Shown here piece after piece: positions 37,685-46,905 of a DNA stretch of 64,000 nt (position 1 is the stretch's first letter; every line of letters starts with the position of its first letter). Source of the DNA: Cupriavidus agavae (GTDB taxonomy: Bacteria; Pseudomonadota; Gammaproteobacteria; Burkholderiales; Burkholderiaceae); assembly GCF_004217045.1 (NCBI RefSeq), contig NZ_SGXM01000003.1:186001-250000 (forward strand), written 5' to 3'. The notes under the pieces are model-generated. The model did not search any database. It worked only from the letters and a program-made list of their open reading frames with translations, and had not been told where the DNA came from. The position numbers were made by a program, and so were the translations under genes.

Positions 37685-38523
37685 CAGGTGTCTCCACGGG
37701 GCGCCGCCGCGCCGCCGGCCCCTTGCGGGGCGGGCAGCGCCTGCAGCGCGCGCTGGGCGCGGTCGCCCAGGAAATATTCACGAATGAAGGGGTGGTCGAC
37801 CTTGACCACCTCGGGTAGCGGCGCGGCGGCCAGCACCTTGTGGTCGGCCAGCACGGCCACGCGGTCGGACAGCGCCACGAGCGTGTCCAGGTCGTGCGTG
37901 ATCATGACCACGGTCAGCCCCAGCTCGCGGCGCAGTTCGCGGATCAGGTCCACGTAGTCGTCGGAGGCCATCGGGTCCAGGCCCGCCGTGGGTTCGTCCA
38001 GGAAGACCAGTTCGGGTTCCAGCGCCAGCGCGCGCGCCAGCGCCACGCGCTTGATCATGCCGCCGGACAGGTCCGACGGCATCTTGTCGGCATCCTTCGC
38101 CGACAGCCCCACCAGTTGCAGCTTGAGCAGCGAGGCCTGGCAGATCAGGTTGTCGGGCAGCGCGCGCATCTCGCGCAGCGGCAGCGCAATGTTGTCGATT
38201 ACCGACAGCGCCGAGAACAGCGCGCCGCGCTGGAACTGCAGCCCCCAGCGGTTGCGCAGCGCCTGCAACTGCGCCGGCCGGAGGCTGGCCGGGTTCTCGC
38301 CGAACACGCGGATGGAGCCCGAGGTAGGCCGGTCCAGCCCGACGATCTGGCGCAGCAGCACGGTCTTGCCGGTGCCCGAGCCGCCCACGATCGACAGCAC
38401 CTCGCCGCGATAGACGTCGAGGTTCAGCCCGTCGTGCACCACGTTGTCGCCGTAGCGCTTGACCAGGTTGCGCACCTCGATGATGGTCTCGCGCGGCGTG
38501 CCGCGCTGCACGGGATCGGTCAT
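37684..38523 (-). CDS. ABC transporter ATPase of the MCE (Mla-type) system
   Basis: 279 residues from MTDPVQRG. Walker A GGSGTGKT, signature LSGGMIKRVALARAL, Walker B ELVFLDEPTAGLDP and switch His in MITHDLDT. Closest in pattern to MlaF. The start overlaps the stop of the permease gene (ATGA) and the stop overlaps the MCE gene. Confidence 0.94.
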   Translation of the reverse strand: MTDPVQRGTPRETIIEVRNLVKRYGDNVVHDGLNLDVYRGEVLSIVGGSGTGKTVLLRQIVGLDRPTSGSIRVFGENPASLRPAQLQALRNRWGLQFQRGALFSALSVIDNIALPLREMRALPDNLICQASLLKLQLVGLSAKDADKMPSDLSGGMIKRVALARALALEPELVFLDEPTAGLDPMASDDYVDLIRELRRELGLTVVMITHDLDTLVALSDRVAVLADHKVLAAAPLPEVVKVDHPFIREYFLGDRAQRALQALPAPQGAGGAAAPRGDT

Positions 38524-39650
38524 AGGCCCACGTCCTTGAACAGGATGGCGAAGATCGCGTCGGCCAGGATCACCACCGTGATCGACGTCACCACCGATGC
38601 CGTGGTGCCTTCGCCCAGGCTCTGGGTGTTCGGCTTGATGCGCAGCCCGTAGTGGCAGGCCGTCAGTGCGATCAGCATGCCGAACGCCACGCCTTTGCCG
38701 AGGCCCAGCCAGAGGTTGGCTACCGGCACCGCCTCGGGCAACTGGCGCAGGAAGAATGCAAAGCTGATGCCCAGCTGGAAGCGCGCGGCGGTCATGCCGC
38801 CGAGCAGCGCCATGAGGTCGGTCCACGCCACCAGCAGCGGCATGGCAATGCCCAGCGCGATCACGCGCGGCATGATCAGCCGGAAACCGTGCGAAATGCC
38901 CATCACGCTCATCGCGTCGAGTTCCTCGGTCACGCGCATCACGCCGATCTGCGCCGTGATGGCCGAGCCGGAGCGCCCGGCGATCAGGATCGCGGCCAGC
39001 ACCGGCCCGAGTTCGCGGATCACGGCCATGCCGAGGATGTTGACGATGAACGTGCTGGCGCCAAAGATCCGCAACTGGTTGGCCGACAGGTACGACAGCA
39101 CGATGCCGATCAGGAATCCCACCAGCGCCGTGATGCCGAGCGCCTTGTAGCCGACGTTATAGATATTGGCGGAGATCTCGCGCCACGGGCCGCGCTGGGG
39201 CGCGCGCAGGAAGCGCAGCAAATCGAACGTCAGCTGGCCCAGCATCGTCACGCCGACCGCCAGCTGCGCGAAGAACGACAGCAGCCGGGCACCGAGGAGG
39301 GTCACCGGGTTGAAGCGGTCCACCATCTTCTTCTTCCAGCCGTCGGTGCGCAGCGTGGCAATGCGGTCGAACACGCGGCGCTGGCCGTCGTTGAGCGCCA
39401 CCTGCGCCGGCATGCGGCCGTTCCACGCCTGCCAGATCAGTTGCGCGCCGATATGGTCCAGCCGCGTCACGCCGGACAGCGACCAGCGGGTGTCGTCGGG
39501 CGCCCCGGCCAGTTTCTGGAGCTGCGCGCGCAGGCCGCGGGCCTCACGGCAGCCGGCGAGCGCGAGCGCGGTCCAGTCGCCTTGCAGGTTGACGCTGCAG
39601 GCGCCGTCCTGGCGCGAAATGTCGATGGCGGGCGGCGGAGGGCGTTCCAA
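38520..39650 (-). CDS. MlaE-family permease fused to an N-terminal STAS domain
   Basis: 376 residues. Residues 1-100 resemble a STAS domain (CSVNLQGDWTALAL, RWSLSGVTRLDHIGAQLIWQ), the MlaB counterpart, and residues 130-376 are the MlaE permease with YNVGYKALGITALVGFLIGIVL, ELGPVLAAILIAGRSGSAITAQIG and RVTEELDAMSVMG. MlaB and MlaE are separate in E. coli; here they are one polypeptide. First gene of a four-gene lipid-trafficking unit that has no MlaC-type periplasmic carrier. Confidence 0.93.
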   Translation of the reverse strand: MERPPPPAIDISRQDGACSVNLQGDWTALALAGCREARGLRAQLQKLAGAPDDTRWSLSGVTRLDHIGAQLIWQAWNGRMPAQVALNDGQRRVFDRIATLRTDGWKKKMVDRFNPVTLLGARLLSFFAQLAVGVTMLGQLTFDLLRFLRAPQRGPWREISANIYNVGYKALGITALVGFLIGIVLSYLSANQLRIFGASTFIVNILGMAVIRELGPVLAAILIAGRSGSAITAQIGVMRVTEELDAMSVMGISHGFRLIMPRVIALGIAMPLLVAWTDLMALLGGMTAARFQLGISFAFFLRQLPEAVPVANLWLGLGKGVAFGMLIALTACHYGLRIKPNTQSLGEGTTASVVTSITVVILADAIFAILFKDVGL

Positions 39651-39786
39651 AAGAGGCGGCGATGTGATGGCGGAGTCCCGATTCTATGCTACCCGCCGAA
39701 GTGTTGCGACCGGGCATCCTCTGACACGGCCACGGCTACAATCCCGGGAGCCGCATCCCAGCGGTTCGCTTTTCGGATTTCTCTCA

Positions 39787-40677
39787 ATGCCCGCCGTGCC
39801 TGACCGTTCCATCGCCACCCTGACCGACGACGCCGCCGCGCTGCCCGCCTGGCGCATCGCGGAAAGCGTCTTGCGAAGCACTCTAGACGCCGGCGCCGCA
39901 CGCGGCTGGCAGGTCGACGTCGTGGCCGAGACCGGCTCGACCAACGCCGACCTGACGCAGGCGTGTCGCGTGGCGCCCTGGACCGAGGCCATGGCCCCGC
40001 AGGCCCGGGTACGGGTGGCCTACCGACAGACCGCCGGGCGCGGACGGCAGGGGCGGCCCTGGCAGGGCCAGGCCGGGCTGACGTTCTCGGTGGCCCTGCC
40101 GCTGGCGCTGCCCCCGGCGCGCCTGAGCGGGCTGAGCCTGGCCGTGGGGCTGGCCGTGGCGCAGGCGCTGGACGACTGCAGCGTGGCGCCCCCGGCGCGG
40201 GTGGGGCTCAAGTGGCCCAACGACCTGCAGGTGGACGGCCGCAAGCTGGCCGGCATCCTGATCGAATCGGTCCCGGCCGGGCCGCAGCGGCTGTGGGCCG
40301 TGATCGGCATCGGCCTGAACCTGGTGCGCGATGCGCGCATGGAGGCCGCGCTGGGCCGCGAACTGGCCGGCGTGGCCGAGGTGCTGCCGGGCTTCGATCC
40401 GCATCGCGATCCCACGCGCGTCCTCGGGGCGGTGCTGAACCGGCTGGCGACGATGCGCGAGATCTTTCTGGCCGATGGCTTTGCGCCGCTGGCGCCGGCG
40501 TGGTCGGCGCGCGACGCGTTCCGCGACGAGCCCGTGCGGCTGCTGCACGACGGCGCGGTGCTGGCCGAGGGGCTGGCGCGCGGCGTAGACGGCGACGGCC
40601 ACCTGCTGCTGGAGACGGCCAGCGGACTGCAGCGGATCACCAGCGGCGAGGTGTCGCTGCGCGGAGCCACGGCATGA
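39787..40677 (+). CDS. birA: Biotin-[acetyl-CoA-carboxylase] ligase, no DNA-binding domain
   Basis: 296 residues. Catalytic motifs [16 protein letters not shown] (biotinyl-AMP loop), [19 protein letters not shown] and IGIGLNL are present, followed by a small SH3-like C-terminal domain. The N-terminal winged helix of bifunctional BirA is missing, so it should not act as a repressor. It overlaps coaX by 4 bases (ATGA). Confidence 0.94.
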   Translation: MPAVPDRSIATLTDDAAALPAWRIAESVLRSTLDAGAARGWQVDVVAETGSTNADLTQACRVAPWTEAMAPQARVRVAYRQTAGRGRQGRPWQGQAGLTFSVALPLALPPARLSGLSLAVGLAVAQALDDCSVAPPARVGLKWPNDLQVDGRKLAGILIESVPAGPQRLWAVIGIGLNLVRDARMEAALGRELAGVAEVLPGFDPHRDPTRVLGAVLNRLATMREIFLADGFAPLAPAWSARDAFRDEPVRLLHDGAVLAEGLARGVDGDGHLLLETASGLQRITSGEVSLRGATA

Positions 40678-41504
40678 GCGCGCTGCTGATCGATATCGGC
40701 AATACCCGGCTCAAGTGGGCATGGTGCGACGACGGCCCGCCTCCGCCATCGCGGGCGGACGCGGCCACGCTGCCCACGCCGTGGCGCCACGCCGGCGCGG
40801 CCGCCCATGCGGCCCCGGCCGAGCGCGCCGCGCTGGTTGGCACCTGGCGGCACCTGCTGGGCACCGGCCGGGCGCCGGCCATCTGGATCGCCAACGTGGC
40901 GGGCGCCGCGCTGGCGGGCGAAGTCGGCGCGTTGCTGGTTGAGACCTTTGGCCACGTGCCGCTGCAATGGGTACGCACCGCCAGCGCTCACGGCACGCTG
41001 GCCAACGGCTACCGCGAGCCTGCGCAACTGGGCGTGGACCGCTGGGTCGGCAGCATCGGCGCGCACCGCTGGCTGCCCGGCGAGACGCTGCTCGTGGTCA
41101 CGGCCGGCACGGCCACCACGCTCGATATCGTCACGGCCACGCCCGGCGGCGCGCGCTTCGAGGGCGGGCTGATCCTGCCAGGGCTGGCGCTGATGCTCGG
41201 CACGCTCGCCCGCAACACCGCGCAACTGCCCGAACTTGGCGTGCTCGATACCGGCGCGGGGGCCGCCCGGGCCGTGCGGGCGTTGGGCGCCGACAACACT
41301 CACGACGCGATTGCCGCCGGTTGCCTCGCCGCGCAGGCCGGTGCCATCGAGCGCAGCTGGCGTGTGCTGGCCGAACGGGGGCCGGTGCGCTGCCTGCTGT
41401 CGGGCGGAGCGCGCCACGCGGTGGCCGGAGCGCTCGCGATGCCGTACGAGATGCACGATAATCTTGTGTTGCTTGGGTTGCATGCGATGGCGCAGCCCGC
41501 CTGA
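40674..41504 (+). CDS. coaX: Type III pantothenate kinase
   Basis: 276 residues, first step of coenzyme A synthesis. ASKHA-fold signatures: [11 protein letters not shown] (phosphate-1), [37 protein letters not shown] and the adenosine-side [17 protein letters not shown] overlaps the birA stop. Confidence 0.95.
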   Translation: MSALLIDIGNTRLKWAWCDDGPPPPSRADAATLPTPWRHAGAAAHAAPAERAALVGTWRHLLGTGRAPAIWIANVAGAALAGEVGALLVETFGHVPLQWVRTASAHGTLANGYREPAQLGVDRWVGSIGAHRWLPGETLLVVTAGTATTLDIVTATPGGARFEGGLILPGLALMLGTLARNTAQLPELGVLDTGAGAARAVRALGADNTHDAIAAGCLAAQAGAIERSWRVLAERGPVRCLLSGGARHAVAGALAMPYEMHDNLVLLGLHAMAQPA

Positions 41505-41531
41505 ACACTCTGACCAACCTGCGCAAACCTC

Positions 41532-42296
41532 ATGTCCCCCAGAGGCTCGAAGATCCTGTTGATCGCCCTGCTGATCGCCAATGTCCTGCTGCTGGCGGGC
41601 CTGCTGGGCGCGTACGGCCCCGAGCCGCTGTCGGGCCTGTTCGAGAGCCAGCGCGAGCCCCAGCGCGTGGACCAGCAGGTGCGCGGCGAGCGCATGGAGC
41701 TGCTGCCGCGCGAGGGCGCTCCGGCGCCGGCCGCTCCGGCGCCGCGCAGTGCCGCCCCGGGTACCGTGACGCTGGCTTCGGCGCCGGCCGGCACCTGCAT
41801 GGAAATGGGCGGCTTCACGGCCCAGACCGTGCTGCGCGCCCGCGACGACCTGGCCGCCATCGCGGCCGGCAACGCGCTGCCGGTGGACCAGTTCGAACGC
41901 AGCGAACAGGTGCGCTGGTGGGTGCACCTGCCCGCCCAGGCCACGCGCGAGAACGCCGACCGCAAGCTCGCCGAACTGCGCCGCCGCAAGGTGACGGACG
42001 TCTCGGTGGTCAACAGCGACGATCCGGAGTCATTCACGGTCTCGCTCGGCCTGTTCCGCGAGCGCGAACGCGCCGACCGCTTCCTGGAAACCCTGCGCGG
42101 CCAGGGCGTCCGCACGGCCCTGGTCAGCGACGCCCCGCGCACGGTCGCGCGCCAGTGGCTGCGCGTGCCCAACGCCGATGAAGCGGTACGGGCGAGGATG
42201 GACGAGGTGCGCCAGCGCTACGGGGCGGAAGTGATGCAGGAATGCAAGGGGGGAATGCAGGCGCGCGGAGAACGCGGGGTGGGGGTGGCGGGGTAG
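41532..42296 (+). CDS. SPOR-domain protein downstream of coaX
   Basis: 254 residues. An N-terminal membrane helix (ILLIALLIANVLLLAGLLGAY), a Pro/Ala linker, then a SPOR-like domain (WWVHLPAQATRENADRKLAELRRR, FTVSLGLFRERERADRFLETL) that in this family binds denuded glycan at the septum. It follows coaX by 27 bases, as is usual in the Burkholderiaceae. A single Cys lies before the domain (GTCMEMGGF). Confidence 0.8.
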   Translation: MSPRGSKILLIALLIANVLLLAGLLGAYGPEPLSGLFESQREPQRVDQQVRGERMELLPREGAPAPAAPAPRSAAPGTVTLASAPAGTCMEMGGFTAQTVLRARDDLAAIAAGNALPVDQFERSEQVRWWVHLPAQATRENADRKLAELRRRKVTDVSVVNSDDPESFTVSLGLFRERERADRFLETLRGQGVRTALVSDAPRTVARQWLRVPNADEAVRARMDEVRQRYGAEVMQECKGGMQARGERGVGVAG

Positions 42297-42323
42297 GGGT
42301 TCAGCGCTCCCACTGGCGCGAAA

Positions 42324-42818
42324 TCAGTTCCCCGCCCGCACCTTCGTCAGCAGCTTCGTCGTCGACCGGTCATGCAGGAACGGGATCGCGTAGGCTTCGC
42401 CGCCCCAGCTGCGCACCAGCCGCGTTTCTTCCAGGGTGTCGATATCGTAGTCGCCACCCTTCACATAGATATCGGGCCGCACCAGCCGGATCAGTTCCAC
42501 CGGGGTCTGCTCGCGGAACATTGCCACGAGGTCCACGGCGGCCAGCGCGGCCAGCAGCGCCATGCGGTCGGCCTCGTTGTTGAGCGGGCGGTCGTCGCCC
42601 TTGCCCAGCATCTTCACTGACGCGTCGCTGTTCACGCCGAGCACCAGGCTGGCGCCCATCTCGCGCGCCTGCGCCAGATAGGTGGCGTGGCCGCGGTGGA
42701 GGATGTCGAACACGCCGTTGGTGAAGACCAGCGGGCGCGGCAGCGCGGCCACGGCGGCCTGCAGCGCGGCAACATCGTCAGGAGGAACGAGCTTCGATTC
42801 GTAGGCGGGTGCGTTCAT
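42324..42818 (-). CDS. rfaE2: RfaE2, D-glycero-beta-D-manno-heptose 1-phosphate adenylyltransferase
   Basis: 164 residues from MNAPAYESK; it corresponds only to the C-terminal domain of bifunctional HldE. The nucleotidyltransferase motif TNGVFDILHRGHATYL, GVNSDASVKMLGKGDDRP and VKGGDYDIDTLEE are present. It makes ADP-heptose for the LPS inner core; the kinase partner must be elsewhere. Confidence 0.94.
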   Translation of the reverse strand: MNAPAYESKLVPPDDVAALQAAVAALPRPLVFTNGVFDILHRGHATYLAQAREMGASLVLGVNSDASVKMLGKGDDRPLNNEADRMALLAALAAVDLVAMFREQTPVELIRLVRPDIYVKGGDYDIDTLEETRLVRSWGGEAYAIPFLHDRSTTKLLTKVRAGN

Positions 42819-42856
42819 GGGAAGGGCGGGTCGGGAAAGGGGGCGCGCCAAAGAAA

Positions 42857-42880
42857 AACCCCATCGTATCCGATGGGGTT
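42857..42880 (-). terminator. Rho-independent terminator of the ferritin-like gene
   Basis: AACCCCATCG pairs with CGATGGGGTT around a 4-base loop; on the minus strand it is followed by TTTTTC. Confidence 0.82.
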
Positions 42881-42905
42881 CGTCGTCCGGCGGAAACTGC
42901 CAGCT

Positions 42906-43751
42906 TCAGGCTTGCGCGGCCTGCAGGTTGGCGTTCAGTTCCTTGCGGTAGCGGTTCAGGTCCTGGACCGAATCGAACGTGCGTTCGAACAGCAGCGACA
43001 TGTTGTGCAGGATCCGTTCGATCACCTTCTTTTCCCACACCTCGTCGAAGCGGATCTGCTCGTCGAGCCAGTGTTCGAGCCAGTCCGGGTCCGGCAGGCG
43101 CGACTGCACCGTGTCGTTCGGGAACAGGGCCTTGTTCACGTGCAGGTTGGTCGGGTGCAGCGGCTTCTCGGTGCGGCGCGCCGAAGCCATCAGCACGCCG
43201 ATCTTGGCGAACGCGGCGCGGGCGGTGTCGCCGAACTGGGCCAGGTACTTCTTCATGTAGCGCAGGTAGGCGCCGCCGTGGCGGGCTTCGTCCTGCGACA
43301 GCGTGCGGTAGATATGCTTGATCACCGGTTCCGAGTGCCATTCGGCAGCGCGGCGGTACCAGTGGTTCAGGCGGATCTCGCCGCAGAAATGGAGCATCAG
43401 CGTTTCCAGCGGCGGCGCCGGATCAAACTCGAAGCGCACGGCGTGCAGCTCTTCCTCGGTCGGGACCAGGTCCGGACGGAAGCGGCGCAGGTACTCCATC
43501 AGCACCAGCGAATGCTTCTGCTCTTCGAAGAACCAGACGCTCATGAACGCCGAGAAGTCGGAATCGTCGCGGTTGTCGCGCAGGAACATTTCCGTGGCGG
43601 GCAGCGCCGACCATTCGGTAATGGCGTTCATGCGAATGGTCTTCGCCTGGTCGTCGGTGAGCAGGCTCGGGTCGAAGGAATCCCAGGGGATGTCCTTGTC
43701 CATGTGCCAGCGGACCGCTTCCAGCGATTTGAAGAGTTCGGGGTAGAGCAT
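42906..43751 (-). CDS. Ferritin-like di-iron protein
   Basis: 281 residues, all helical. Candidate di-iron ligands: Glu46 (AITEW), Glu76/His80 (EEQKH), Glu125 (CGEIR) and Glu155/His158 (DEARH), which is the ExxH...ExxH pattern of ferritin-like and acyl-ACP desaturase-like proteins. Substrate is not evident. Single gene with its own terminator; no signal peptide. Confidence 0.82.
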   Translation of the reverse strand: MLYPELFKSLEAVRWHMDKDIPWDSFDPSLLTDDQAKTIRMNAITEWSALPATEMFLRDNRDDSDFSAFMSVWFFEEQKHSLVLMEYLRRFRPDLVPTEEELHAVRFEFDPAPPLETLMLHFCGEIRLNHWYRRAAEWHSEPVIKHIYRTLSQDEARHGGAYLRYMKKYLAQFGDTARAAFAKIGVLMASARRTEKPLHPTNLHVNKALFPNDTVQSRLPDPDWLEHWLDEQIRFDEVWEKKVIERILHNMSLLFERTFDSVQDLNRYRKELNANLQAAQA

Positions 43752-43882
43752 GCTAAGCCTTTGAAATTACTGGCGGATTCTACCAGACAAGAATCATTCT
43801 CGAATGTTTTCTCTAGTGCGTTTCAGCAAACGCCGATGGATTTTTTCCGCTGAGACTGACACGGCGCCCGAAAGTGGTGCGA

Positions 43883-44770
43883 CTACGACACTTCCCCGGG
43901 CCCCTCGCCGCGCGGTGTGCGCTTGGCGGCGGCTGGCTTTTTCGGCGCCGTGGCCTTGGCCGGCGCTTTCTTCGGTGCCGCTTTCTTCGCTGCCGCCTTC
44001 CTCGGGGCAGGCTTGCGCGGGGCCGGCGCGGGCTCGGCCGCCGGGACGGACGCCGGCTGGGCGGGCGGGTCGCCCTTCACGCCCGGTTCCACACCTTCGG
44101 CGCCCGCGGCACCCCCGGCACCGCCGAAGCCCGGCATCCCGCCCATCCCACCCATTCCACCCATGCCCCCGAACGGCGCCGTGCTGGCCGCGGCCGCGCT
44201 GCTGGCGATCTGGGTGAACTGGCGCTGCAGCAGATCCCACCACAGCCCGGCATTGGGCGGCACCTGGGCCGGGCCTTGTTCTCCGGCGGCGCCGGCTTCG
44301 CCGGCCGCTTCCGATGCTGCTTCGGCGGCGGATTCGGGCGGAGCTTCCACCTCGTCATCGTCCGGCTCGTCGTTCTCGGCGTCGGCCTGCGCCTCGGAGA
44401 CGGTCTGCGCGGCGGCGAACGGATTGGCGTGGTGCGGATGGGCGCTCGGCGCGTTGGCCGCGCGCGCCACGTTTTCCATCGCGCTCTGCATCTTCTCGGG
44501 CGACAGCGCATTGCCGAAGGTCTGCAGCGCCACCAGCGTGGCGCGCTGCACCTCCAGCCCCTGGATCGTCGTGCGCAGCAGGTTGGTGTTGAGCTGCAGC
44601 CAGCTTTCCACGGCCTTGAGGTCCTGGATGCGTTTGTCGACCTCGTCGAGGTCCATCGGCGGGGTCATGGCGCTCAGGCCCGGCATCAGGCCGCCGGGCA
44701 TGCCGCCGCCGGACCACAGCCGGCGCATGAGGTCGAAGCTGTTGGAGAAATCGGGGATCTGTCCGAACAT
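43883..44770 (-). CDS. phaM: PhaM-like polyhydroxybutyrate granule protein
   Basis: 295 residues from [19 protein letters not shown]; the upstream in-frame extension has no support. The N-terminal domain of about 110 residues ([29 protein letters not shown] in part) matches PhaM, known in Ralstonia eutropha as an activator of PHB synthase that also links granules to the nucleoid. The middle is acidic, followed by [12 protein letters not shown], and the C-terminus is histone-H1-like with PAKKA-type repeats ([14 protein letters not shown]) expected to bind DNA. Confidence 0.9.
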   Translation of the reverse strand: MFGQIPDFSNSFDLMRRLWSGGGMPGGLMPGLSAMTPPMDLDEVDKRIQDLKAVESWLQLNTNLLRTTIQGLEVQRATLVALQTFGNALSPEKMQSAMENVARAANAPSAHPHHANPFAAAQTVSEAQADAENDEPDDDEVEAPPESAAEAASEAAGEAGAAGEQGPAQVPPNAGLWWDLLQRQFTQIASSAAAASTAPFGGMGGMGGMGGMPGFGGAGGAAGAEGVEPGVKGDPPAQPASVPAAEPAPAPRKPAPRKAAAKKAAPKKAPAKATAPKKPAAAKRTPRGEGPGEVS

Positions 44771-44816
44771 GGTGCGGCACTCCATCTGTCGGGGCCGCCC
44801 GATGCGGGGCGGCCGG

Positions 44817-45641
44817 TTACCGGAACTGGGGCGGCCGCTTCTCGCGCAGGCTCGCCATGCCTTCGTGCACGTCGGGGCCGGCAAAGCCCATGAATTCGAG
44901 CGCCAGCGAGGTATCGAACGCGGGACCGGCCATGCGCAGCCAGTTGTTGAGCGCGTACTTGGTCCAGCGGATGGCCGTCTGCGACCCCGCCGCGAGCCGG
45001 TTGGCCACCTCGAACGCGCGGGCCACCAGTTCGTCCTCGTCCACCGCCAGCGATACCAGGCCGATCCGCTCGGCTTCCTCGCCGCTGACCGACTCGCACA
45101 GCATCAGATAGTACTTGGCCTTGGCCATTCCGCACAGCAGCGGCCACACGATGGCGGCGTGGTCGCCGGCCGCCACGCCCAGCCGGGTATGGCCGTCGAC
45201 GATGCGCGCGGTCTTCGCGGCGATCGAGATATCGGCCAGCAGCCCGGCCACCAGCCCCGCGCCCACGGCCGGGCCGTGCATGGCCGAGACAATCGGCTTG
45301 TCGCAGTTGATGACGCCGTAGACCAGGTCGCGCGCCTCGTGCCAGACCCGCGTGCGGGTCTCGAAATCATTGGCCATGTCTTCCACCAGCGCCAGGTCGC
45401 CGCCGGCCGAGAAGCCCTTGCCCTCGCCCCGGATCAGCGCCACGCGGATATCGGGATCGGCCGAGATGTCGCGCCAGATCTCGGCCAGTTCGCGGTGCAT
45501 GCTGGCGTCGGCGGTGGCCAGCTTGCGGTTGGCGGCCTGCGCGGCGCCCATGATTACTTCGAGCACAGGGCCGTGGCGGCGCAGCGTGAGCGCCTGGTAG
45601 CGCGACAGGCGGGGGGACAGCGTTTGATCGTCGGAAGTCAT
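44817..45641 (-). CDS. Enoyl-CoA hydratase/isomerase family protein
   Basis: 274 residues from MTSDDQTLS. Crotonase-fold signature: [18 protein letters not shown] and [29 protein letters not shown] form the oxyanion hole, with the C-terminal trimerisation helix. Residues match the general hydratase pattern but the substrate cannot be named. It is 46 bases upstream of phaM on the same strand. Confidence 0.9.
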   Translation of the reverse strand: MTSDDQTLSPRLSRYQALTLRRHGPVLEVIMGAAQAANRKLATADASMHRELAEIWRDISADPDIRVALIRGEGKGFSAGGDLALVEDMANDFETRTRVWHEARDLVYGVINCDKPIVSAMHGPAVGAGLVAGLLADISIAAKTARIVDGHTRLGVAAGDHAAIVWPLLCGMAKAKYYLMLCESVSGEEAERIGLVSLAVDEDELVARAFEVANRLAAGSQTAIRWTKYALNNWLRMAGPAFDTSLALEFMGFAGPDVHEGMASLREKRPPQFR

Positions 45642-45701
45642 GGCTCGGCTCGCAAGGGAAGGCGGCAGGCCGGCCGGGGCAGGGCGGAGCACCCAGGAAA
45701 A

Positions 45702-45729
45702 AATTCCCCGACCGGTTGGTCGGGGAATT
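45702..45729 (-). terminator. Rho-independent terminator of the FAH-family gene
   Basis: AATTCCCCGACC pairs with GGTCGGGGAATT around a 4-base loop and is followed by TTTTTCC on the minus strand. Confidence 0.85.
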
Positions 45730-45782
45730 ATAGGCAGATCGGTACGGGGTGCGGCAAGCCGGGTTTGCACCCGGTCGGGCGG

Positions 45783-46763
45783 TCAGCGCGCCGCCACCAC
45801 CTGGTCGATGGCGCCGAAGATCGACTTGCCGTCGGCGTCGAACATCTCGATGCGCACCGCGTCGCCGTACTTCATGAACTCGGTTTCGGGCTTGCCGTTG
45901 TCGATGGTCTCGATGGTGCGCTTCTCGGCAATGCAGGCGTAGCCCTTCTTGCGGTCCACGTTCGAGATCGTGCCCGAGCCGATGATGCTGCCGGCGCGCA
46001 CGTTGCGCGTCTTGCAGACGTGGGCGATCAACTGGCCGAAGTCGAAGACCATGTCGGTGCCGCAGTCGGGCGTGCCCACCTTCTTGCTGTTCCAGTGGAC
46101 GACCATGGGCCGGTGGACCTTGCGGTCGTGCCAGGCGTCGCCAAGTTCGTCGGGCGTCACGGCCACGGGCGAGAACGCCGTGGCCGGCTTGCTCTGGAAG
46201 AAGCCGAAGCCCTTGCCCAGCTCGGCCGGGATCAGGTTGCGCAGCGACACATCGTTGGCCAGCATCACCAGGCGAATGGCCTCGCCGGCCTGCTCGGGCG
46301 TGGCGCCCATGCGCACATCGGAGGTGATCACGGCCACTTCGGCCTCGAAATCGATGCCGAACGATTCATTGGCGCAGACGATGTCGTCCTGCGGACCGAT
46401 GAAGTCGTCCGAGCCGCCCTGGTACATCAGCGGATCGGTCCAGAATTCGGGCGGCATCTCGGCGCCGCGGGCCTTGCGGACCAGCTCCACGTGGTTGACG
46501 TAGGCCGAGCCGTCGGCCCACTGGTAGGCGCGCGGCAGCGGCGCCATGCAGTGCCTGGGCTCGAACGCGAACGGGTGGCGCGCGCGGCCGGCGTTCAGGG
46601 CGTCATAGAGATCCTGCAACTGGGGCGCGTAGAACTGCCAGTCGTCGAGCACGGTCTGCAGCTTGCCGGCGATATCGGTGGCGTAGTGCGCGGTCTTCAG
46701 GTCGCGCGAGACGACGACAAGCTGGCCGTCGCGCGAGCCGTCCTTGAGGGTGGCGAGTTTCAT
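45783..46763 (-). CDS. Fumarylacetoacetate hydrolase family protein
   Basis: 326 residues from MKLATLKDGSRDG. The FAH catalytic core is visible: GIDFEAEVAVITSDV (metal-binding acids), DVSLRNLIPAELGKGFGFFQSKPATAFSPVAV and AGSIIGSGTISN. It cleaves C-C bonds of acyl-pyruvate-type substrates; it resembles the bacterial fumarylacetoacetase used in tyrosine or homogentisate breakdown but the substrate is uncertain. Divergent from an IclR regulator 142 bases away, a plausible controller. Confidence 0.88.
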   Translation of the reverse strand: MKLATLKDGSRDGQLVVVSRDLKTAHYATDIAGKLQTVLDDWQFYAPQLQDLYDALNAGRARHPFAFEPRHCMAPLPRAYQWADGSAYVNHVELVRKARGAEMPPEFWTDPLMYQGGSDDFIGPQDDIVCANESFGIDFEAEVAVITSDVRMGATPEQAGEAIRLVMLANDVSLRNLIPAELGKGFGFFQSKPATAFSPVAVTPDELGDAWHDRKVHRPMVVHWNSKKVGTPDCGTDMVFDFGQLIAHVCKTRNVRAGSIIGSGTISNVDRKKGYACIAEKRTIETIDNGKPETEFMKYGDAVRIEMFDADGKSIFGAIDQVVAAR

Positions 46764-46780
46764 GCTGGTTCTGAACGTTT

Positions 46781-46792
46781 GCCAACATTGGC
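46781..46792. promoter_or_regulatory. Inverted repeat GCCAA-CA-TTGGC upstream of the FAH gene
   Basis: A 12-base near-perfect palindrome 18 bases before the FAH-family start, in the divergent promoter region shared with the IclR gene. Could be an IclR operator. Confidence 0.4.
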
Positions 46793-46831
46793 GGATTCGG
46801 ATGGGCGGTAGTCTACCGGAGCGGGCCGGGA

Positions 46832-46859
46832 CTGCCGGCTTGTATAGAATGGCCGGCAG
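46832..46859. promoter_or_regulatory. Inverted repeat over a -10-like box before the IclR gene
   Basis: CTGCCGGC and GCCGGCAG (8-base arms) flank a 12-base spacer containing TATAGAAT, a good -10. A protein bound here would cover the promoter, which fits autoregulation by the adjacent IclR protein. Confidence 0.45.
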
Positions 46860-46905
46860 CACTAGGTGCTCGTACTTTCGCCATTTTTTCACCTGAAGAG
46901 TTCGC

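Noticed and set aside
43917..46811. A 964-residue open frame on plus
   Set aside because: It lies antisense across phaM, the hydratase and the FAH-family gene, which have clear homology on minus; such frames are common at high GC.
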